Shown here: positions 57,669 through 64,000 of the stretch, piece after piece
How positions within the stretch are numbered: position 1 is the first letter of the stretch
How the letters are laid out: each line of letters starts with the position of its first letter
NCBI GenBank assembly: GCA_037952775.1
Contig: JBANAY010000003.1
Coordinates: 22,258,001-22,322,000 of the forward strand
Length of the DNA stretch: 64,000 nt
Direction of reading: 5' to 3'
DNA from: Clonostachys chloroleuca
Taxonomy: Eukaryota; Ascomycota; Sordariomycetes; Hypocreales; Bionectriaceae
Program-made: the position numbers and the translations under genes
The notes under the pieces: generated by a model
Databases searched by the model: none
Seen by the model: only the letters and a program-made list of their open reading frames with translations
What the model was told of the DNA's origin: nothing

Positions 57669-59204
57669 GTTTGATTGGTGACAGTGTTACCTGCTGATGT
57701 GACGAGTGAGGGCTCGATGCTACGAAAAATAATGCTGACCCAAATCCACGGTCTCAGCGGCCAAGACTACGCTCAGGTGAACACTCGACTAGCTAACAGT
57801 AATATCAAACAGGACGGGACAGCGATAACTCGGCAGTTGTCAAAAGGATAGGTATGAATATTTATTATTAAATTAATTGTGAGGATTAACGCTGATGGCT
57901 TATGCTGGTCATGCCTGTCTTTGAGAGGGGTTGATCAGCAGAAGGGCCCTCCATCAACTGAAGGGGTTTGGCGAGTTGGACAAGCTATGAAGAATTGCAT
58001 GACCTTGTGCACGTGAGACGTCCTTGGTGAAGGAATAAGTTTTGTTTATTACAATAAGCCGCCATTGCAGCATAAAATACGGGCAGTCAGCATGTTTGGT
58101 TGTATGCTGTCTGACTGATGCCACCAGAAAGAGCAGCTACACAGTATACGATTAGTGAGGAGATGCAGCATTGGCGGGGTAACAACTTGGCCTCAGTTGG
58201 AAGGAGTAGAACCTTCTCCCAACATACATATAAACAGATGATCTTGAATATTCACAACACCTGGATGACAGATAGCATCAAACGCAACAGAACCTCAAAT
58301 GTCTTTCAGGCATAGCTGCCTGTTGAGACATAACTAATGATGTTAATACCGAGCACATAAGACACCAAGGCACTAACGTAGCTCTCCTGAGCAGTGTAAC
58401 AAAAAGTCGGGGATGGCACGGTCTTGGCATCAGGTACGAGTGGCCGAGACTCAACAACGACCCCACAGCCGAAACAGCACAACATTGCACAGCACAACCT
58501 CGCACAACTTCGCATAAGGTGGCACGGCATAGCACAAGAAAAGGGACGCGCGTACACGCCAAGACCTGCACCTCCTGGCTTTTGCATCTCAGTCGCGCCA
58601 AAAAGGCCCTGCCATGGCCGCACCCTTGCACAGCGCCAACCGCTTGTCAACGCCGGCGTGATGCCGTCTGTACGCCATGGCCTGCTGGAATGGCCCTCCG
58701 ACGCCATGCGAGACGTGTATTCTGCAAGCACTACTCCGTAGCTGGTCTGGCCCTTCTCATGTAACGACCGACATGTCTGTGGTTTGGGCATCGTCTCAGT
58801 GCCGTGGGGTCGAAGCATCCAGACGCGATTGGCAGTCCCTGCAAGGCAATACTGAAGCTTGGCATCCTTCGCCAAGGGATGCTGTCGTGTCACTTGGCTG
58901 CGATGGGGACCTGCTTGGGAGCAATTGCAATCAGGATCTCTCCCCGAGGACAATGGGATACGCGACCTCGCTGTAATGCTGGTCTGTGTGGGCTGTGATC
59001 CTCGGGGGTGGGTGCAGGTAGGTTTTGGAATGATGACATCACTTCGTGATGGGGATCGGTTTGGACATCATGCGTGTTCAGAAGGTTCATGTTCATTTGC
59101 AAATGGTGTCTTCATTTAGAGAAGGTCCCTACGTGGACTAATCTGATACTCTCTCATCCCGAATCCCCACAGCCTCTTTATTTCAATGGTGTCTCGACCG
59201 CTTT
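57669..59204. other. Intergenic region with GCACAAC repeats
   Basis: About 1.5 kb. Long open frames at 58306-58953 (minus) and their shadows on the plus strand lack any domain. They cover a low-complexity stretch at about 58470-58540 where GCACAAC or GCACAG units recur. I do not call genes here. Confidence 0.45.
58474..58536. repeat. Short degenerate GCACAAC repeats
   Basis: Units resembling GCACAAC occur at least four times within about 60 bp, with related GGCACGGCATAGCACAAG after them. This is a local low-complexity tract of unknown meaning. Confidence 0.45.
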
Positions 59205-59634
59205 CTAAGCTACAATCACGATGCCAAGTTAGAATGTGGGATACCAAGGTATAGGTAGATGGGGGAGACATACCGAAGCTGAGGTTGCCATTGTCGTTGC
59301 CAATGCGCTCGGAGAGGTTGATGTCACGGTCGTGCAGGTTTCCCTCGACGTCGCCGAGTCTGGCACGGAGGATGGGCTGGCCGTCGCCCTCGAGCTCGAA
59401 GCGAATGTCCTCGGCGGATCCAGAGAAGTCTGGCAAGGTATGGGTTAGCAAGAGAATCATAGAGCCTTGCTGGGATGAGGGTTGCTACTCACTGACGCCT
59501 CCCCACTCGAAGTTGCCGTTGTTGTTGCCAATGAAGTCGTCCAGGTTGATCCTGGACTCACCGTTCTCGAGGTCGGCGACGAGGATGTGGCCCTCCTCGA
59601 CGCGGATGTTTGAGGCACTGTGGTGGAAAGACAT
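59205..59634 (-). CDS. Cyanovirin-N homology (CVNH) lectin
   Basis: This is a small CVNH-domain protein of about 100 residues, probably a glycan-binding lectin. Exon 1 is 59493-59634, exon 2 is 59274-59429, and exon 3 is only 5 nt (59205-59209) including the stop. The two tandem CVNH half-repeats are clear. Each has the strand SxxIRxE/RFELE..xIL, then INLxxxIGNxNGNxxx; the last core appears as NLDDFIGNNNGNFEW and NLSERIGNDNGNLSF. There is no signal peptide, as is usual for fungal single-domain CVNH proteins, whose natural role is not settled. If the second intron were retained the frame would stay open to 59116, but that tail has no CVNH character. A TATA box lies 117 bp upstream. Confidence 0.9.
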
Positions 59635-59750
59635 GATTGTTTGTGTATGTGGATGGAAAGTGAAGCGATGTTTATGGATAGAGATAGAATCAGAGGAGTT
59701 TGACAGGGAGAACCAGACCAGACGCAGGCAGAGGATGGGAAGGACGACCC

Positions 59751-59757
59751 TTATATA
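59751..59757 (-). promoter_or_regulatory. TATA box of the CVNH gene
   Basis: TATATAA on the minus strand lies 117-123 bp before the start codon at 59634, which fits a strongly inducible promoter. Confidence 0.5.
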
Positions 59758-61198
59758 GACTTCCGACGAGGCACTCACTCGCACATCATCCCAGAGCCAC
59801 GGATGGACGTGCAACCCCTCATCTTGGCTGGATGATTGCGTATGCTGCAGCCAAGACCGCCTCCATAGGACGGACCATCCCCTGATCCAACAAGCGAGCT
59901 CACTCCTGCTGCTGGGGCCGGTGCGCCATGTTGGGAGCGTCCAGACAAGTACACCACATGGCCACAAGACGTGCACGACTCCCCGACACGTCACAAAAGC
60001 CAAGGACAGGATGAGGAGGGGTGAGGTGAGGTGAGGGGCACTGAGCCTTGAGGGAAGCTCCAGTGGACGCTACACTTTTTAGAAGTGCACATCAAAGAGG
60101 GGCAGCGAGCCTTAAGACGGCGATAATCCTCATGCAATGCACCATCAATCGGGCTGGCGGGCAATAGAGGCGTTGCTAAGTGCCGTAGCTCGAGCCCGGC
60201 CGCGGTCCTGGTCTGACTATTGGGCCATCTGGAACCCAGAGCCAAGCCCAGGCTGGTGCCGGTTTGCCCGAGTGGCTGACGACAGCAATAGGTGCGGCGC
60301 TTGTTTGCTGCAGCTTGTGGATATCTTGGGCCTTGGTGGAGTGGCGGGGTAGTAATAGCTGAAGGCAGTCGGCTCGATCTTTGTTCAGCTTCATTGCCGT
60401 CACCAGGTAAGGCGAGCAGTAAGAGCTCCTCCCCATGGCCACTGGTGCGTGATGCCTCGTGCTGCTGTCCAATGATACGCCTGGCTGGCTGGTGGTGAGA
60501 CAAGTAGCATCGTGTTGAAGAGGGGTGGTGGTCTCTGGCGTTGAAAATCCCCAAACTACATAATACCCCGCCTCGATGATGAAAGAGGCATGTGAAATTG
60601 GGACATGTCTCGCACAATGGGATGATGTAGATGGCATATTTGCGTCAGTTTGACGATGCATTGTGTGTGCTCCTAGTGACAATGCTTGCCCCCGAAGGCT
60701 TAATTTCTCAGCTGCTTGTTGGAGCTGGATGCGTACGAGAGCTTTGAGAGCTCTAGCTATCGGGACGGACCGCCACTGAGAGGAAACGCCAAGCACATAG
60801 ACAGCTCTCTAGTTGTGCCTCGACCTCAAATGGTTGGGAATGGCTGGAGTAACCTCTGCTTGGCGCTCCACCAACAGCCACTCTGTGACAACAAGGTTCC
60901 TCGGCGACAGGGAACGTTTCACGGGGCCTTGGTTGCATTTTCTTGACCGCCAAGGTCTTCAGCCCCAGCCAAGACTGGTCCTGTGGCCACCGTGGCTGAT
61001 GTAGCTGAATCTGGAGAAGGACATTCCGCCGATATTGATCATTCAGATGTAGCGATTTGTATTGGATTTGTATTGGAGACTAGCGACTATCATTAAGTAA
61101 ATTATGCAAAGATGGGAGGGCATCAAATACACAAACCCAAGATCTATTCCTGAGCCATGTCTAGTCGGGGCCGATATTATTGATTGTACGTGATGGCA
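59758..61198. other. Intergenic region
   Basis: About 1.4 kb. A purine-rich tract with GTGAG units lies at about 60010-60040. Open frames on the minus strand at 59991-60617 and 60176-60796 have no domain and overlap one another, so they are not called. Confidence 0.45.
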
Positions 61199-63247
61199 TC
61201 ACTCCAGCGTCACGCTGTTGCTTCGCCTCGTCTCCGTCTCGTAGCCTCTCTTGCTCCCAGTCACCCAAAGCTCCACCTTGCGGCTCTTGCCCGCCTTCGT
61301 CTTGTGCTTGAGCTCGCTGCCCGGCGTGACCTTGAAGCGCCCGCACTTGGGTTTGCCGTCCACAATCCACTGTGCTTCCAATGCTACACCCGGGTCCCAT
61401 CGTCCGACAGTCCCCTTGATGATTGGTCCCTCGACCTCGATCGAAGGGGGCGCCTGGCGGGCCAGGGCAGCCTCGCGGCCGCCCACTGAGATGACGTCGC
61501 TGAAGATGTTTCCGCGCCCGGAGGGTGCAGTAACCTCGGACGATAGCGGCGTCTTCCCATCGGGCGCGTGGTCCTGGATCCAACCGTACACCAGCTCGAG
61601 GTAGTTCCAGATCTCACGGGCCTGGTAGTTGCCGCCGTGCGTCTTCTCGGGCAGAATCGTAATGTTGGCCCAGCCCACGCCGCCCTTGGCCTCGATGCGG
61701 TCCTGGAACTGCTTCACGCCCTCGTTGAGGTAGTAGTTGTCCCACTCGCCGACCCAGACAAACAGTCGCTCGCGCAGCGCCTGGCCTAGGTTGCGCTCGG
61801 TATCCCAGTTTTCGATGATGTAGTTTGCCAGGTCCATCTCCTTCCAGTACTCGACCGCCTCGGGGTAGATCTCGCCCGTGATCTTGTCCCAGGGCTCGAG
61901 GGGATACCCATTCAGGCCCTGCACGCCGAACACGGCGTTCCAGACGTCCCACTGGTTGGCGGACCGCGACGACGTGCCGAAGATGAGCTCCCAGTGATTC
62001 TCCTGGCGCACGGTGGCGAGGACGTGCTCCTTCTTGTCGACAAACTCGCGTATCGACCCGATCTCGCTGCCGTCCTCGTTCCTGTACGCGTTCTTGTTGG
62101 TGTACAGCGGGATGTCCTGGTGCTTGTGGAAGTCCAGCGAGTCCGGGTAGGACGAGAAGCAGGCGCCGAACAGGTCGGGCCGGAAGATGACGCTGGCGAT
62201 GGAGATCCAGCCGCCCGTCGAGCCGCCCTCCTGGACGCGGGCGTACGGCTCGGCGATGGTGTTGAAGAGGGAGTCGATGTGGGGGATCAGCTCGTCATTG
62301 ATTGCGTCGCCGTAGGGCCCCAGGTTGGCCGTGTTCACGGCGTACGAGTCGTCGTAGTACGGTGCCTCGTGGCGGACGGTGACGAGGATCATCCGCGGCG
62401 CCTCCCGCGCGCTCGTCTGGTTGTCCCCCGGGATGACGCCGCTCTCCCACGCCTGGGAGAACGCGGCGGTGGGATAGCGGAAGGCGCCGCGGCCGCCTGG
62501 CCAGTGGCCCTGCGAGTAGATGACGGGGTAGCGGTGCGTCTTGTTGCTGGCGTCGTAGCCGTGTGGGAGGAGGACGTTGGCGCCGACGTACATGTCGCGG
62601 CCCCAGAAGGCGCTGAGCTTCTCGCTGCGGATCTTGACGTACTTGAGGAACTCTGTGTCTGCGTAGTTTCCCTGAGCGCATTCCCCGATCTCCTTGCCGG
62701 TGAATGCGTCGACTGGGGTGACTTGGTCGAATGTGAGCTCAAGCGTCTGCTCGCCGCCGGTCACTGCCATGTTTGCCGCTGTGGTCTTGAGGCTGCCGAA
62801 GCCATCAATGTTGGCTGATCTGTCGCCGCAGGGGAAGCGAATATTGATGGATGAGCCGTCGCTTCGCGTTGCGTTCTCATACTTGGTGAGGAAGGCCTGG
62901 ATGTTGTACGTCCCGGCTGCAAGCGCATCCAGGCTCAGTTCAGGATAGCCGTAGACCCCAGCGGTGGTGTTGTCATTGCTTCCCCCAGATAGCACAACGG
63001 TAGAGCCCTCGCCGAATTGATTCACGTTGAGGCCGTAGAACTGGTTGGGCGTGCTGGTCACATCTGTGTCGTCCAGAGGATCGACGCCTTCTGGCGCAAA
63101 GATGAGCACCAGGCGGCCGTCCACTGTGCCATTGAGGATGCCGTCCGCGACTGAGACTTGCACACGGAGCTTCTGGGCTACAACTAAGGATGGAAATGCG
63201 GTCGAAGCGAGGAGAGCCGCTGCCGCCCCGAAGAATAGCTTCACCAT
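61199..63247 (-). CDS. Secreted putative esterase, alpha/beta hydrolase (Fes/esterase-D type)
   Basis: This intronless protein of 682 residues has a signal peptide (about 1-24). Residues 26-190 form a beta-rich N-terminal region (QVSVADGILNGTVDGRL), as in bacterial enterochelin-esterase-type hydrolases. The catalytic domain follows from about 200: VGANVLLPHGYD, HRYPVIYSQGH, then the nucleophile elbow GGSTGGW at 341-347 with Ser343. A likely catalytic histidine is in PEKTHGGNYQ near residue 555. The C-terminal 120 residues (from about 570) may be an appended beta domain. It has very strong G/C third-position bias. The substrate is unknown; polymer or ester degradation outside the cell is plausible. 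Confidence 0.85.
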   Translation of the reverse strand: MVKLFFGAAAALLASTAFPSLVVAQKLRVQVSVADGILNGTVDGRLVLIFAPEGVDPLDDTDVTSTPNQFYGLNVNQFGEGSTVVLSGGSNDNTTAGVYGYPELSLDALAAGTYNIQAFLTKYENATRSDGSSINIRFPCGDRSANIDGFGSLKTTAANMAVTGGEQTLELTFDQVTPVDAFTGKEIGECAQGNYADTEFLKYVKIRSEKLSAFWGRDMYVGANVLLPHGYDASNKTHRYPVIYSQGHWPGGRGAFRYPTAAFSQAWESGVIPGDNQTSAREAPRMILVTVRHEAPYYDDSYAVNTANLGPYGDAINDELIPHIDSLFNTIAEPYARVQEGGSTGGWISIASVIFRPDLFGACFSSYPDSLDFHKHQDIPLYTNKNAYRNEDGSEIGSIREFVDKKEHVLATVRQENHWELIFGTSSRSANQWDVWNAVFGVQGLNGYPLEPWDKITGEIYPEAVEYWKEMDLANYIIENWDTERNLGQALRERLFVWVGEWDNYYLNEGVKQFQDRIEAKGGVGWANITILPEKTHGGNYQAREIWNYLELVYGWIQDHAPDGKTPLSSEVTAPSGRGNIFSDVISVGGREAALARQAPPSIEVEGPIIKGTVGRWDPGVALEAQWIVDGKPKCGRFKVTPGSELKHKTKAGKSRKVELWVTGSKRGYETETRRSNSVTLE

Positions 63248-64000
63248 TGTGTATTGACCTGGGCTCCGCTGCCTCCAAGTTGTCTGAAACCTATTGGAGA
63301 TGCCCTGGTACTCAGATTGCCGCGATCCAAGGCTATATCATGGAAAAGGCTGGCAGGAAGGGAAGAAACAAGTCGGTACTACTACACTGGGAAGTTCCGA
63401 GGTCGGCGACCGGTGGGCATCGCATTCCATCATTGATCCATCATCTCAACCAAACTTCCTTATCAGACCATGTTTATCTTCTGGAGGATTGGAACTTTTC
63501 GATTGGAACTTTTCGAATGGAAGCCAACTGGGGCTAGGAACCTTCTGTGGCACTTTTGAACCTGCCTGTTTGAGCTGCACGTTTTCCACGCTTCCCCGCC
63601 CGATTCATTTCCCGGGGTTCCGGCTAGCACGGAAACAAGCTTATCCAGGCGATTGGTGGTGAGTGGCAAACTGTTGAGATGTGCGTACGAAGGAGATATA
63701 TATCTACCAGAGATATACACACTCACGAGGCGGGCAGAACAAGACTGGAGTATAGGGCGTCTGGAATGTGGAGGAGAAACGACCTTGTTTAGGTTGCTAT
63801 CTACAAGTTCTTTGTCACGATAGCCACAGCCTGAAAATTAACCTCACTGTATTACTCACCTGTCCCGTAATATCTCTGGGTCTCCAATCGATCCACAACA
63901 TGCCCTGTGGCTCGCCCCAATAACGATGAATCCTAGATATACAGGGGCCGTTAGTGGGTTATCCAAACGGTACGGGGGATTCGTACTTTGATTACGAGCG
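63248..64000. other. Upstream region of the esterase and right window edge
   Basis: About 750 bp containing the esterase promoter and then unassigned sequence. GGAACTTTTCGA occurs twice in tandem near 63487-63514. No gene start is evident before the edge. Confidence 0.4.

Noticed and set aside
58306..58953. Open frame of 215 codons on the minus strand
   Set aside because: It crosses a low-complexity repeat tract, has no domain, and several competing frames exist on the plus strand.
60261..60300. Sequence similar to a tRNA A-box (TGCCCGAGTGG)
   Set aside because: No acceptor-stem pairing, anticodon arm or GGTTCGAATCC-type B-box follows at the right distance.
60176..60796. Open frame of 206 codons on the minus strand
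   Set aside because: No recognisable family, composition unlike neighbouring real genes, and it overlaps another frame of similar length.

Overview
The window is nuclear DNA of a filamentous ascomycete (Pezizomycotina, most likely a Sordariomycete). The reasons are short introns of about 50-100 nt with GTRAGT-like donors and CTAAC-type branch sites, Zn2Cys6 regulators, CYP-type P450s, an Svf1-family protein, a NACHT-ankyrin NLR, fungal F-box proteins and secreted proteases. No bacterial, organellar or viral sequence was recognised. I found 20 protein genes that I can support, of which one is cut by the left edge and up to three look broken. Most multi-exon models were built by hand from frame continuity and splice sites.

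Region 1 (1-14.7 kb) looks like an accessory metabolic block. It holds a pisatin-demethylase-like P450 (cut by the left edge), two adjacent Zn2Cys6 transcription factors (the first with an apparent frameshift), a divergent pair of an NmrA/isoflavone-reductase-like oxidoreductase and a Dabb-domain protein, an APC amine/amino-acid permease with eight exons, and a second divergent pair of an MCT-like MFS transporter and a small EutQ-like cupin. Two regulators, two transporters and several small-molecule enzymes together suggest uptake and modification of a plant- or amine-derived compound. That role is inference.

Region 2 (14.9-21.2 kb) is one intronless gene for a 2,094-residue NACHT-ankyrin NLR-type receptor. 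Region 3 (22.9-28.9 kb) has a GC-rich sterol-glucosyltransferase-like gene with an unusual C-terminal glycine-repeat region, and a large secreted subtilisin with a PA insert. Region 4 (31-37.9 kb) has an F-box protein, an Svf1-like lipocalin-fold protein and a Ser/Thr-rich GPI-anchored wall protein.

Region 5 (37.9-45.8 kb) is mostly gene-poor. It contains a foldback (MITE-like) element at about 38.74-39.03 kb and one of two diverged copies of a dispersed repeat. The one gene is a GT32-type glycosyltransferase whose reading frame needs a one-base correction or an odd intron. Region 6 (45.8-52.7 kb) has a secreted trypsin lying between two pyrimidine tracts and a tandem pair of unrelated P450s (CYP68/kaurene-oxidase-like, then CYP65-like).

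Region 7 (54-63.3 kb) has a fascin-like beta-trefoil protein, a cysteine-rich secreted-protein gene with an in-frame TAA that overlaps an antisense F-box gene, a cyanovirin-N homology (CVNH) lectin with a 5-nt last exon, and a large secreted esterase. The strongest leads are the NLR, the broken cysteine-rich gene with its antisense overlap, the CVNH gene, the foldback element and the region 1 block.
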